The notes beneath the pieces were generated by a model. That model saw nothing but the letters and a program-made list of their open reading frames with translations. It did no database searches and had not been told where the DNA came from. DNA of 64,000 nucleotides from Ferrovibrio sp. (GTDB lineage Bacteria; Pseudomonadota; Alphaproteobacteria; Ferrovibrionales; Ferrovibrionaceae), in assembly GCF_025869515.1 (NCBI RefSeq), contig NZ_JAOZVR010000008.1, forward strand, positions 1 through 64,000, written 5' to 3'. Of this stretch, positions 7,783 to 17,363 are shown one piece after another; the stretch's first letter is position 1; each line of letters begins with the position of its first letter. A program made the position numbers and the translations under genes.

Positions 7783-8111
7783 ATGCCGGATCGCGCGCAT
7801 CTCACTGCTCTGTCGATTACACTGCTGCTGGCGTCGCTGCAGCCGGCAGCAGCGTCGACGCCTGCCGCCTGGCAGGGCCTGTTCGCCGAAGCCGGCCGGC
7901 GCTGCGCCGCCGCCAGCGGTCTGCTGGATGCGGCGGCCCTGGCACAGCCGGCGGATTTCGGCGACGAAGTGCTGGTTCTGGTCGGCGGGATGTGTGGCCG
8001 CAGCCGCATATGAAGCAGGCGCCGGCGCATCTGCTCTGCCGCTACAGCAAGGCCAGCGGCGAAGCGACGCTGATAGAACTGCCGGCCGACTGGCGCGTGC
8101 AGTTGCGCTGA
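7783..8111 (+). pseudogene. Small secreted hypothetical protein, broken by a one-base frameshift
   Basis: The first frame (7783-8013) gives a signal peptide (LTALSITLLLASLQPAAAS) and a mature start ending LVLVGG, then falls out of frame and stops. The continuation in another frame reads DVWPQPHMKQAPAHLLCRYSKASG and ends PADWRVQLR at 8111. Adding one G in the run near 7985-7992 would join them into one product of about 110 residues. This is either a real inactivating deletion or a sequencing error in a G run. No family is recognised. Confidence 0.6.
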
Positions 8112-8118
8112 CACGGCG

Positions 8119-8901
8119 CTAGTCGCCCAGCAGCAGGTCCTTGGCGCGGTTGATCTGCGCCGCCAGGAAGGTCGAGCCGCCCTGGTCGGGGTGGAATTTT
8201 TTCATCAGCCGGCGATGCGCCGCGCGGATCTCGGCGTCCGCAGCGCCCGGCTGCAGGCCCAGCACCTCCCAGGCCTGTTCGCGGGTCATGGCGCCATTGG
8301 CAGCCGGCGATGCAGTTTCGCCGGCATCACCGCTGGCGGCGCGTTCGCGCCAATCCTCACCGATGCTGCGATCCAGATAGGCCTCCAGCAGGGCGGCAGC
8401 CTGATTGTCGCTGCCGCGGCAATCGCGCAGCAGCAGAATCAGTTCCTCAAAACCCAGCGACGACAGGCGCCGCCCGGCATGGCGGCCCTGCAGCACATCG
8501 CCATCCATGCGGCCGGTGGCATGATCGAGCTGCATGCGCAGCCAGCCGGTTTCCACCGTCGACTGCTGGCCGGAGCCGCTGCTGCCCCGGCCATCGATAT
8601 CGTCCTGGCCGGTCCGCGCTTTCTGCCAGCCGCTGCCCAGGCCGCGACCGCCGAACAGGTTACTGAAAGGCAGAAGGCTGCGCGGCAGATAGCCCAGCGC
8701 GGCGGCCGCCACCGCCCCCAGCATCATCGCCATGTCGAAACGGCCGCGGACGAGAAAAAACACTGCCAGCCCGCCACAGATCACAGCGGCAGCGATCTTG
8801 AGTATCCTGGCGAGGAATTTCGGATCGGCATTGACGAAGCCGCGCGCGCCCAGCAGCAGCAGGATCACACCGACGACGCCGAGCGCGAGATAGGCGATCA
8901 T
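8119..8901 (-). CDS. Membrane-anchored J-domain protein
   Basis: 260 residues. Residues 1-75 hold two or three hydrophobic segments (MIAYLALGVVGVILLLLGA; LKIAAAVICGGLAVFFLV; MMLGAVAAAALGYL). A glycine/serine-rich linker follows. The C-terminus is a J domain with the Hsp70-stimulating HPD motif at residues 237-239 (LMKKFHPDQGG), so this is a type III J-protein facing the cytoplasm. The order membrane-then-J is like the DjlA/Tim14 arrangement. It starts two bases after the VWA gene stop, so the two are almost certainly co-translated. Confidence 0.88.
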   Translation of the reverse strand: MIAYLALGVVGVILLLLGARGFVNADPKFLARILKIAAAVICGGLAVFFLVRGRFDMAMMLGAVAAAALGYLPRSLLPFSNLFGGRGLGSGWQKARTGQDDIDGRGSSGSGQQSTVETGWLRMQLDHATGRMDGDVLQGRHAGRRLSSLGFEELILLLRDCRGSDNQAAALLEAYLDRSIGEDWRERAASGDAGETASPAANGAMTREQAWEVLGLQPGAADAEIRAAHRRLMKKFHPDQGGSTFLAAQINRAKDLLLGD

Positions 8902-8903
8902 GG

Positions 8904-9611
8904 CTACCGCATCTGTCCGATCAGGGCCCGGACTTCGCGACCCGAGCCGGCGGCAAAATTCTCCAGCGCGCGATAACCGCCGGCGGCATAGACCGCCACA
9001 GCCGAAAGCAGTTCGCGCAGGGTTGCGGCGCTGGAGGCATCGAAGCTGCAATAGGCACCCCGCGTCAAACGGGCCATATCCTGGAAGCAGGCCCTGGCGC
9101 GCGGTTCCGCCCCTTCCTGGAAGGCGAAGATCGGCACGCCGAGCAGGCCCAGTTCGCCGGCCCGCATGGCGACATCGTCCGGGCTTTCCTCCAGGCAATC
9201 GCCGACATAGACCAATGCATTGATCCGGCGCTCGCGCCCTTCGGCCAGGGTGTGCTTGAGCACGCGCTCGACCTGGGTATGGCCGCCGACGCATTCGACC
9301 TGACGCATCAGCCGCAGCATGGCATTGGCTTCCGACACCCAGGCAGACGCCTTGCATTCGCCGAGGCCGCGGAAAAAAACGAGCTGGATATCGAGACCGC
9401 CAAGCGCCGCCGTGGTGCGGAACATCTCGGCCTGGATACGCTGCGCTTCGTCCCAGGTGGCGCGGCGGCTGGCGGTGGCATCCATGGCAAAGACCAGCCT
9501 GCCGCGGCCATCGGCCGCCGGCGCTGCCCGCGGGCTCAAAGCCACCTGGCGCAAAAACGCCTCGACCTCATGGGTCGAGGCCCGGGTCGGCATGCGATTG
9601 TCCTTGTCCAT
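8904..9611 (-). CDS. VWA-like domain protein
   Basis: 235 residues, cytoplasmic. A von Willebrand A-type fold is suggested by RLVFAMDATASRRATWDEAQ, with a DxTxS variant of the MIDAS metal site, then alternating strands and helices including LVYVGDCLEE and GVPIFAFQEG. No signal peptide or membrane helix. Such proteins often act with chaperones or AAA ATPases; here the partner is the adjacent J-protein. The actual substrate is unknown. Confidence 0.8.
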   Translation of the reverse strand: MDKDNRMPTRASTHEVEAFLRQVALSPRAAPAADGRGRLVFAMDATASRRATWDEAQRIQAEMFRTTAALGGLDIQLVFFRGLGECKASAWVSEANAMLRLMRQVECVGGHTQVERVLKHTLAEGRERRINALVYVGDCLEESPDDVAMRAGELGLLGVPIFAFQEGAEPRARACFQDMARLTRGAYCSFDASSAATLRELLSAVAVYAAGGYRALENFAAGSGREVRALIGQMR

Positions 9612-9675
9612 AGCCCTCAGGATATAGGGTGCGTCACGCTAAAGCAAAACACCCCGTAAACCGGCGCCGGGAGGT

Positions 9676-10968
9676 TTATTTGCTGGCGGGCCCGAACAGC
9701 AGGTCGGGCAGCCAGGTGGACATGATCGGGACGTAGGTCGTGATAATCAGGAAGACCAGCAGAATGGACAGCCAGGGCAACGCCGCACGCACCACCTGCA
9801 GGATCGGCATTCCGGTGATTCCGGAGGTGACGAACAGGTTCAGTCCGACCGGCGGCGTGATCATGCCGATCTCCATATTCACCACCATGATGATGCCCAG
9901 ATGCACCGGATCGATGCCCAGTTCCATGGCGATGGGAAACAGGATCGGCGCCAGGATCAGGATGATCGCCGAGGGTTCCATGAAATTGCCGGCGATCAGC
10001 AGCAGGATGTTGACCACGATCAGGAAGGTCCAGGGCTGTAGCCCCCAGGCCACGATGGTTTCGGTGATGGCCTGCGGAATCCGTTCGGTGGTCAGCACAT
10101 GAGCAAAGAGGAAGGCATTGCAGATGATGAACATCAGCATCACCGTGGTCTTGCCCGCCTCGAGCACCACACGCGGCACGCGCGCGAAGGACATGTCCTT
10201 GTACACGAACACCGCCACGATAAAGGCATAGACAGCCGCCACTGCCGCTGCTTCGGTAGGCGTGAAGATGCCACCATAAATGCCGCCCAGGATGATGACG
10301 ATCAGCATCAGCCCCCAGCTGGCGTCGCGGCCGGTGCGCAGCCGTTCCGCCCAGCTGGAGCGCTGCTGACGCGGCAGATCGAGAATCCGGGCCGAAACAT
10401 ACACCGCCGCGATCAGCATCAGCCCGAGCAGAATGCCCGGGATCACACCCGCCATGAACAGGCGACCGACCGAGGTTTCAGTGGCGGCGCCATAAACCAC
10501 CATCACGATCGAGGGCGGGATCAGAATGCCGAGCGTGCCGGCATTGCAGATCACGCCAGCCGCATATTCCTTGCTGTAACCCGTACGCACCATGCCGGCG
10601 ATCACAATGGAGCCGACGGCCACCACGGTGGCCGGCGAGGAGCCGGATACGGCGGCAAACAGCATGCAGGCGATCACCGAAGCGATGGCCAGGCCGCCAT
10701 AGGTATGGCCGACGCAGCTGATGGCAAAATCGATCATCCGGCGCGCCACGCCGCCCGTAGTCATGAAAGCGCCGGCGAGAATGAAAAAGGGAATCGCCAG
10801 CAGGGTATACAATTCCATCGTCGCAAAGAATTTCAGCGACAGCGAGGCCAGCGAATCCTGGGCGAACAGCATGATGGTCAGCACACTGGACAGGCCGAGC
10901 GCGATACTGATTGGAATACCGAGCGCCATGAAGACGAACAGGGCGACGAACAGGAAAAGCGTGGTCAT
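9676..10968 (-). CDS. dctM: TRAP transporter large membrane subunit DctM
   Basis: 430 residues, about twelve hydrophobic segments from end to end, the usual DctM size. Motifs such as IPFFILAGAFMTTGG, NAGTLGILIPPS and GMITPPVGLNLFV are typical of the large subunit, which carries the sodium-coupled transport path. Its start overlaps dctQ by four bases (ATGA), and the order P-Q-M on the minus strand is a complete TRAP system. Substrate is likely an organic acid. Confidence 0.96.
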   Translation of the reverse strand: MTTLFLFVALFVFMALGIPISIALGLSSVLTIMLFAQDSLASLSLKFFATMELYTLLAIPFFILAGAFMTTGGVARRMIDFAISCVGHTYGGLAIASVIACMLFAAVSGSSPATVVAVGSIVIAGMVRTGYSKEYAAGVICNAGTLGILIPPSIVMVVYGAATETSVGRLFMAGVIPGILLGLMLIAAVYVSARILDLPRQQRSSWAERLRTGRDASWGLMLIVIILGGIYGGIFTPTEAAAVAAVYAFIVAVFVYKDMSFARVPRVVLEAGKTTVMLMFIICNAFLFAHVLTTERIPQAITETIVAWGLQPWTFLIVVNILLLIAGNFMEPSAIILILAPILFPIAMELGIDPVHLGIIMVVNMEIGMITPPVGLNLFVTSGITGMPILQVVRAALPWLSILLVFLIITTYVPIMSTWLPDLLFGPASK

Positions 10969-11549
10969 CGGCCGGGCCCCTCGTCTTTCTGGCCCTCGTC
11001 CTTCAGCCGGGCAGCTTTTTCGGCTTCATATTCGGCGGCATGGGCGCGCAGCACTTCCGCCGCCTCATCGCCCAGCAGCTCCGTCTGGTGTCCGCGCAGA
11101 ATGCGCCAGGTCGTCTGCAGCAGACGCCAGCCGAGCAATCCGAAACCGATCGGCAGGATGATGGCCAGCAGCCAGCGTTCGACCGCGATATCCTCGGCCT
11201 CCACGCCCAGCATGTGCATGGTATCGACGTAGCGATAGCTGCCGATCAGCAGGATCACGGCATAGGCCAGGCAGAGCAGGCTGGCGAGCAGCCCGATATG
11301 GCGCTGCGCCCGTGGCGGCAGCAGCTTCACCACCACATCGATGCCGATATGGAACCCGACCTTGACGCCGTAGGAGATGCCGATCAGCACCAGCCAGGCG
11401 AACATATAGGTGGTGACTTCCAGCGCCCAGACGAAGCCGGAATTGAACACATAGCGCGCCACCACCTGGGCGAAGGTAAGCAGCGTCATAGCGGACAGGA
11501 GGAGGATGATCATCCCCTCCTCCAGCCGGTTCATGATTTTTTCAATCAC
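10965..11549 (-). CDS. dctQ: TRAP transporter small membrane subunit DctQ
   Basis: 194 residues with four hydrophobic segments (MIILLLSAMTLLTFAQVVARYVF first). The family pattern ARYVFNSGFVWALEVTTYMFAWLVLIG is clear. The C-terminal 40 residues are charged and cytoplasmic (DEGQKDEG), an extension beyond the core. It lies 67 bases after dctP, a gap holding a hairpin, and overlaps dctM by four bases. Confidence 0.94.
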   Translation of the reverse strand: MIEKIMNRLEEGMIILLLSAMTLLTFAQVVARYVFNSGFVWALEVTTYMFAWLVLIGISYGVKVGFHIGIDVVVKLLPPRAQRHIGLLASLLCLAYAVILLIGSYRYVDTMHMLGVEAEDIAVERWLLAIILPIGFGLLGWRLLQTTWRILRGHQTELLGDEAAEVLRAHAAEYEAEKAARLKDEGQKDEGPGR

Positions 11550-11578
11550 AGCTTATTCCCGGTCCCTGCATGCCGAAT

Positions 11579-11610
11579 CGCGGTGTCGCATCCCCCCGGG
11601 CGACACCGCG
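11579..11610 (-). terminator. Intercistronic hairpin between dctP and dctQ
   Basis: CGCGGTGTCG pairs perfectly with CGACACCGCG across a 12-base loop. There is no T run, so it is more likely an mRNA-stabilising or attenuating stem than a full terminator. It could keep the binding protein more abundant than the membrane subunits. Confidence 0.6.
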
Positions 11611-11616
11611 TCGGAA

Positions 11617-12627
<1,011 letters not shown>

Positions 12628-12792
12628 TCACGCGGCATGGCCGGCGTGAAGCTCTCGCTGTTGGCGATGATTTGCGCTCCCTGACACCCGGGTCACCCGG
12701 TGCGTCGGGGCAACAATACCAGATGGAGAAGCCCGGGCAACCATACTAATTATGCTTGGTCTCCATGCTGCACATGCACAGGCCTGGCCGCA

Positions 12793-12827
12793 TAAAAAAA
12801 ACGCCGCCGGGATCAACCGGCGGCGTT
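12793..12827 (-). terminator. Intrinsic terminator of the tctCBA operon
   Basis: On the minus strand AACGCCGCCGG-TTGATC-CCGGCGGCGTT is followed by eight T residues, 25 bases after the tctA stop. Confidence 0.92.
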
Positions 12828-12851
12828 GGTGACGTTGCAGAAGATCGCGCT

Positions 12852-14357
12852 TCAGCCCTCTTCGGTAAAGGCCTCGTCGCGTTTTTTCCGGATCGAGGGC
12901 AGCAGCACCACGATCAGGCCGATCACGGCCATCGCCAGCATGGTGGCGCTGATCGGCCGCTCGATGAAGACCATCGCATCGCCGCGCGACAGCACCATGG
13001 CGCGGCGCAGGTATTCCTCCATCATCGGACCCAGAATGAACCCGAGCAGCAGCGGTGCCGGCTCGCAGTCCAGCTTCGACAGCACATAACCGAGCACGCC
13101 GAACACCGCCATCAGGTAAATGTCGAAGCCGGAATTGTTCAGCGAGAACACGCCGATCGCGCAGAACACCAGGATGGCCGGATAGAGCAGGTGATAGGGC
13201 ACGGTGAGCATCCGCACCCACAGCCCGATCATCGGCAGGTTCAGCACCACAAGGAAAAAGTTGCCGATCCACATCGACACGATGATGCCCCAGAACAGTG
13301 CCGGCTGTTCGGTCATCACCTGCGGACCGGGCTGGATGCCCTGGATGATCATGGCGCCGATCATCAGTGCCATCACCGGATTGGACGGAATACCGAGCGT
13401 GAGCATCGGGATGAAGGACGTCTGCGCGCCGGCATTGTTGGCCGATTCCGGCGCCGCGACACCTTCGATGGCGCCCTTGCCGAACATCTTAGAGTTCTTT
13501 GAAACCTTCTTCTCCAGCGAATAGGCTGCAAAAGACGCCAGCATGGCGCCACCACCGGGCAGGATACCGAGCGCCGAGCCCAGTGCAGTGCCGCGCAGCA
13601 CTGCCGGCGTCATCTGCTTGAAGTCGGCCCATGTCGGCAACAGGCCGCTGATCTTGCGGGTAAAGACGTCGCGAACCTCTTCGTTCTCCAGATTGCGGAT
13701 GATTTCGCCGAGACCGAACATGCCCATGGCGACGATCACGAAATTGATGCCATCGGCCAGTTCCGGCACATCGAAGGTGAAGCGCGGCGTACCCGAGGTT
13801 ACATCGGTGCCGACCAGGCCAAGCAGCAGGCCGAGCAGGATCATGGCAATCGCCTTGGGCAGCGAGCCGTGGGCAAGCACCACCGAGGCAACAAGCCCCA
13901 TCACCATCAGCGAGAAGTATTCGGCCGGACCGAATTTCAGCGCGACCTCGGCCAGCGGCGGCGCGAACAGCGCCAGCAGAAAGGTCGCCACCGTACCGGC
14001 GAAGAAGGAGCCAAGCGCTGCGGTCGACAGAGCAAGACCCGCCTTGCCCTGTCGCGCCATCTGATAGCCATCGAGGGCTGTCACCACCGAGGATGCTTCG
14101 CCCGGCAGATTGATCAGGATCGCCGTGGTCGAACCGCCATACTGGGCACCGTAATAGATACCGGCGAGCATGATCAGCGCCGAAACCGGCGGCAGGCCGA
14201 AGGTGACCGGCAGCAGCATGGCGATGGTGGCGGTCGGGCCGAGACCGGGCAGCACACCGATCAGGGTGCCGACGAAGACGCCGCCCAGGCAGTACAGCAA
14301 GTTGATCGGCGTCATCGAGACTTCGATGCCGATCATCAAATTGGAAAGCAGTTCCAT
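12852..14357 (-). CDS. tctA: Tripartite tricarboxylate transporter large subunit TctA
   Basis: 501 residues with about twelve hydrophobic segments, normal for the family. Signature stretches include GVLPGLGPTATIAMLLPVTFGL near the N-terminus, YGGSTTAILINLPGEASSVVTALDGY, and ALGILPGGGAMLASFAAY. It forms the transport channel with TctB. It is the last gene of tctC-tctB-tctA and is followed by a strong terminator. Confidence 0.97.
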   Translation of the reverse strand: MELLSNLMIGIEVSMTPINLLYCLGGVFVGTLIGVLPGLGPTATIAMLLPVTFGLPPVSALIMLAGIYYGAQYGGSTTAILINLPGEASSVVTALDGYQMARQGKAGLALSTAALGSFFAGTVATFLLALFAPPLAEVALKFGPAEYFSLMVMGLVASVVLAHGSLPKAIAMILLGLLLGLVGTDVTSGTPRFTFDVPELADGINFVIVAMGMFGLGEIIRNLENEEVRDVFTRKISGLLPTWADFKQMTPAVLRGTALGSALGILPGGGAMLASFAAYSLEKKVSKNSKMFGKGAIEGVAAPESANNAGAQTSFIPMLTLGIPSNPVMALMIGAMIIQGIQPGPQVMTEQPALFWGIIVSMWIGNFFLVVLNLPMIGLWVRMLTVPYHLLYPAILVFCAIGVFSLNNSGFDIYLMAVFGVLGYVLSKLDCEPAPLLLGFILGPMMEEYLRRAMVLSRGDAMVFIERPISATMLAMAVIGLIVVLLPSIRKKRDEAFTEEG

Positions 14358-14369
14358 GGCTCGTTCTCC

Positions 14370-14834
14370 TCAACCACCAAGCCACGGCCCGCGAACCGGC
14401 ATCGGCAGGCCCAGAGCGTAGACAAAGACAACAACACAGAACACCGCCATGCCGATGGCCAGCACCAGTGTCGGCTTCCAGTTGAAGCGCTGGCTGGCAA
14501 AGGCGCTGATGGCGACCAGCAATGCCGTCGCAAGCGGCACGCCGGCATTGCGCACCAGCAGGCCGAACAGCAGCGTGGACGCGATCACCAGCACCAGGCC
14601 TTTGAGCGTAAAGCCGCGCATCGGCTCCTCGGCAACCGCGATACCGCGCGCAGCGATGAAGATGCCGATGGCGATCAGAATGCCGGACAGGATGATCGGG
14701 AAAAAGGCCGGGCCCATGCGGCGCGCCGTGCCGAAACCATAGTCCTGCGCGATCCACATAAAGGCCGCACCGAATACAATGAACAGCAGACCAGAGTAGA
14801 AATCCTTCTGGTTGCGTATACTTAAACCCGACAT
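14370..14834 (-). CDS. tctB: Tripartite tricarboxylate transporter small subunit TctB
   Basis: 154 residues, four hydrophobic segments, with the TctB opening NQKDFYSGLLFIVFGAAFMWIAQDYGFGTARRMGPAFFP. ATG 14834 is chosen because GGAAGGAAT-like sequence sits just before it; an upstream ATG at 14855 adds seven polar residues. It ends 12 bases before tctA. Confidence 0.93.
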   Translation of the reverse strand: MSGLSIRNQKDFYSGLLFIVFGAAFMWIAQDYGFGTARRMGPAFFPIILSGILIAIGIFIAARGIAVAEEPMRGFTLKGLVLVIASTLLFGLLVRNAGVPLATALLVAISAFASQRFNWKPTLVLAIGMAVFCVVVFVYALGLPMPVRGPWLGG

Positions 14835-14878
14835 TCCTTCCCCCTGTACCGGCAACTGCAGTGGCGGATGTTGTACAA

Positions 14879-14911
14879 GGGGCGCCCTGCCGCAGAAAGG
14901 CAGGGCGCCCC
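14879..14911 (-). terminator. Intercistronic hairpin between tctC and tctB
   Basis: GGGGCGCCCTGCC pairs with GGCAGGGCGCCCC, thirteen perfect pairs with a seven-base loop. There is no T run on the operon strand, so partial termination or 3' protection of tctC mRNA is the likely role. Confidence 0.6.
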
Positions 14912-14938
14912 AAGTTTTACGCGAATGCTATGCGTCGA

Positions 14939-15913
14939 TCAGTCGGCGTATTCGCCAGCCGCCTTGATGACCGGCGCCCATTTGGCAATCTCGGCCTTGA
15001 GATGCGCACCCAGCGCCGCCGGGGTCGCACGATCCTGCGCCACCGGTTCGGTGCCCAGTTCGGCAAACCGCTTCACCACAGTCTCATCTTTCAGCGCCAC
15101 CTTCAGGGCTGCCGACAGCTTGTCGATGGCGGCCTTCGGGGTGCCCTTCGGCGCGTATACGCCATGCCAGATGGAGACTTCGAAGCCCTTGATGCCGGCC
15201 TCGTCCATGGTCGGCAGATCGGGCAGCGACGGCACACGGGTCTTGGTGGTCACCGCATAGGCCTTGATCTTGCCGCCCTTGATCTGACCGGTGGTGTTGG
15301 TGGTCTGGTCGCACATCAGGTCGATCTGGCCGCCGAGCAAATCGTTCATTGCCGGGCCGGTGCCCTTATAGGCCACGGTGGTCATCTGGGCCTTGATGGC
15401 GCTCATGAACATCAGGCCGCAGAGATGCGAAGCGGCGCCGATGCCGGCATTGCCATAGGACACCTTGTCCTTGTTCTGCTGCACGTAAGCGACGAGTTCC
15501 TTGAAATCCTTCGGCGGCAGATCCTTCTTCGCCACCATGGTCATCGGCACGTCGGTCACCAGACCGACCGGCTCGAAGTCGTTGATGGTGTCGTAAGGCA
15601 GCTTGCGATACAGCGTGGCGCTGGTGGCATGGCCGATATGATGCAGGAGGACAGTGTAGCCATCCGGCGCGGCGCGGGCTACCCGGCCGGCACCCAGCGT
15701 ACCGCCGGCACCGCCGACGTTTTCAACGATCACTTGCTGCTTCAGCGCAGTACTCATCGCCTGGCCGACCAGGCGAGCGACAGTATCAGTCGGACCGCCG
15801 GCGGCGAACGGCACCACGATGGTGACGGTCTTGTTCGGAAAATCCTGAGCATGGGCGGTGGCGCCGGTCAGCATCAGTGCGGCACCGGCAAGCAGCGATA
15901 GTGTCGTCTTCAT
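14939..15913 (-). CDS. tctC: Tripartite tricarboxylate transporter binding protein TctC
   Basis: 324 residues. Signal peptide MKTTLSLLAGAALMLTGATAHA, then the Bug/TctC motifs VTIVVPFAAGGPTDTVARLVGQ and VENVGGAGGTLGAGRVARAAPDGYT. ATG 15913 follows GGGGAGAACCT; the longer frame to 15994 has no signal. It heads a complete tctCBA operon, so it is the cognate binding protein. Ligand unknown (citrate-like or other carboxylate). Confidence 0.96.
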   Translation of the reverse strand: MKTTLSLLAGAALMLTGATAHAQDFPNKTVTIVVPFAAGGPTDTVARLVGQAMSTALKQQVIVENVGGAGGTLGAGRVARAAPDGYTVLLHHIGHATSATLYRKLPYDTINDFEPVGLVTDVPMTMVAKKDLPPKDFKELVAYVQQNKDKVSYGNAGIGAASHLCGLMFMSAIKAQMTTVAYKGTGPAMNDLLGGQIDLMCDQTTNTTGQIKGGKIKAYAVTTKTRVPSLPDLPTMDEAGIKGFEVSIWHGVYAPKGTPKAAIDKLSAALKVALKDETVVKRFAELGTEPVAQDRATPAALGAHLKAEIAKWAPVIKAAGEYAD

Positions 15914-16075
15914 AGGTTCTCCCCGTAAGAACTGCGTTCGGAACACGTCCCGAATTGATCGCTGTATAAAGCACAGATCGGGTACTTCCTCCAAGGGAAA
16001 GCAAGGCGTTTTCTATATCTTGTGAAGCCGAATCCCGTCGCTTGTGCAGTGCAGCATGCCGCTGTTTAAGGCAGA

Positions 16076-16900
16076 TCAGTCTTCCGTGATCAGGTTGAGG
16101 CCGAGCAGCAAAGCTCGCACTTCCTGCCGCGCAGCTGCCTGCGCCATGTTCAGCCCCGCCGCGGTGCCCGAAAGGCTGGCGCGATCGAGGTCCATCAAGG
16201 TCAGGCCACTGAGAAAAAGTTCGCGGAAAATCACACGTTCCGACAGGCCGGGTAAAAAGCGGAAACCGATCCGCTTCTCCAGCGCCTGCAGCACATGACC
16301 GACATTGCGCTTGTTGCGGGCATCGAGATGCGACAGGCGGTTGCGGATCACCACCCAGTCGACGCTCTGGCGATCACGCGCCAGGCGCTGCTTGCGCTGT
16401 TCCCAAACCATCACGGCATACCGGCTCGGCCTGATCACCTTCAGCGTGTCGGGATCGACACTGGCCAGCAAATCCACATCAATGAAACTGTCATTTACCG
16501 GAGTCACCAGCAGATCGGCATGGGAATGGCCGACCCGCGCCAGATTGGTATCGCTGCCCGGGCAATCGACCAGGATGAAATCATGCCGGACCGACAATTC
16601 CTCGATCGCGGCAACGAACCGCGCGGCTTCGTCTTCGGCCGCCTCGGCCTTCAGCGGCAGATCGCTTTCCATGATCACCCGATGCACAGGCATGGCGAGC
16701 GGCAGGTTGTGCCTGGCAATGAAGGCCTGCCGGTTTTCCAGGTAGCGGGTCAGGGTGCGCTGCTTGCCATCCAGATCGATGGCGGCAATCCGCCCGCCCT
16801 CGGCCAGCACGGCGATCAGGATATGCATCGCCGTGGTCGACTTGCCCGAGCCGCCCTTCTCGTTGCCGACAACAATAATGCGCGGCCGCTGAGCGGTCAT
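16076..16900 (-). CDS. mipZ: Division-plane positioning ATPase MipZ
   Basis: ParA/MinD-superfamily ATPase of 274 residues. The deviant Walker A KGGSGKST is at residues 15-22 with switch regions AAIDLDGKQRTLTRYLENR and FILVDCPGSDTNLAR. MipZ-type features are the long body after VWEQRKQRLARDRQSVDWVVIRNRLSHLDARNKRNV. In Caulobacter MipZ binds ParB, forms a polar gradient and blocks FtsZ rings away from midcell. Its presence supports an alphaproteobacterial origin. It stands 36 bases behind the DUF1489 gene. Confidence 0.94.
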   Translation of the reverse strand: MTAQRPRIIVVGNEKGGSGKSTTAMHILIAVLAEGGRIAAIDLDGKQRTLTRYLENRQAFIARHNLPLAMPVHRVIMESDLPLKAEAAEDEAARFVAAIEELSVRHDFILVDCPGSDTNLARVGHSHADLLVTPVNDSFIDVDLLASVDPDTLKVIRPSRYAVMVWEQRKQRLARDRQSVDWVVIRNRLSHLDARNKRNVGHVLQALEKRIGFRFLPGLSERVIFRELFLSGLTLMDLDRASLSGTAAGLNMAQAAARQEVRALLLGLNLITED

Positions 16901-16936
16901 GGCGACTCCGGAACTGACAAACGGGACGCTTTGATA

Positions 16937-17356
16937 TTACAGCAGGCCGAGATCGCGCAACTCGGCCAGAAGTTTCGGCGGCAGGTCGGCGGCCCCCTTG
17001 CCGGCATCGGCCACATCGGGCGGTGCGTCTTCCGCCTCCAGGTAGCGCCAGCCCTGATGCGGCCGGCGCGGCAGCGGCAGCACCGGAATCAATTGCGTCT
17101 TCATCACGATGCCGCAATGCGGCCCCTTGTTCTCCAGCACGGCCTCTTCCAGCCGCACGATGGGGCAACGCACCGCAATGGCGCCCTTGACGATCCAGTA
17201 GAGCGAACCGCCGTCCAGCACTTCGGCCGCGCGTTTGGGCATATGGCGGGTGTAATGCGTGAAGGTTTTTCCGGCCTTGCGGCGCACCTTCATGCGCTCG
17301 CGGAAATGCTCCAGGCTTTCGATGCCGACGGCGATCTTGAGAAGATGGACTGGCAC
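16937..17356 (-). CDS. DUF1489 family protein
   Basis: 139 residues from GTG 17356 (product MPVHLLKIAVGIESLEHF...). The family is conserved in alphaproteobacteria and uncharacterised. Visible conserved parts are TRHMPKRAAEVLDGGSLYWIVKG and the C-terminal LPPKLLAELRDLGL. I prefer GTG 17356 because it leaves a seven-base gap after liuE; the ATG at 17395 would overlap liuE by 32 bases and add residues not typical of the family. Confidence 0.85.
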   Translation of the reverse strand: MPVHLLKIAVGIESLEHFRERMKVRRKAGKTFTHYTRHMPKRAAEVLDGGSLYWIVKGAIAVRCPIVRLEEAVLENKGPHCGIVMKTQLIPVLPLPRRPHQGWRYLEAEDAPPDVADAGKGAADLPPKLLAELRDLGLL

Positions 17357-17363
17357 CAGACAC

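Noticed and set aside
10099..11232. 377-codon plus-strand frame
   Set aside because: Antisense to dctM and dctQ, histidine-rich shadow with no family.
12856..13272. Second frame overlapping tctA (part of 12628-13272)
   Set aside because: Arginine-rich out-of-frame translation crossing the tctA terminator.
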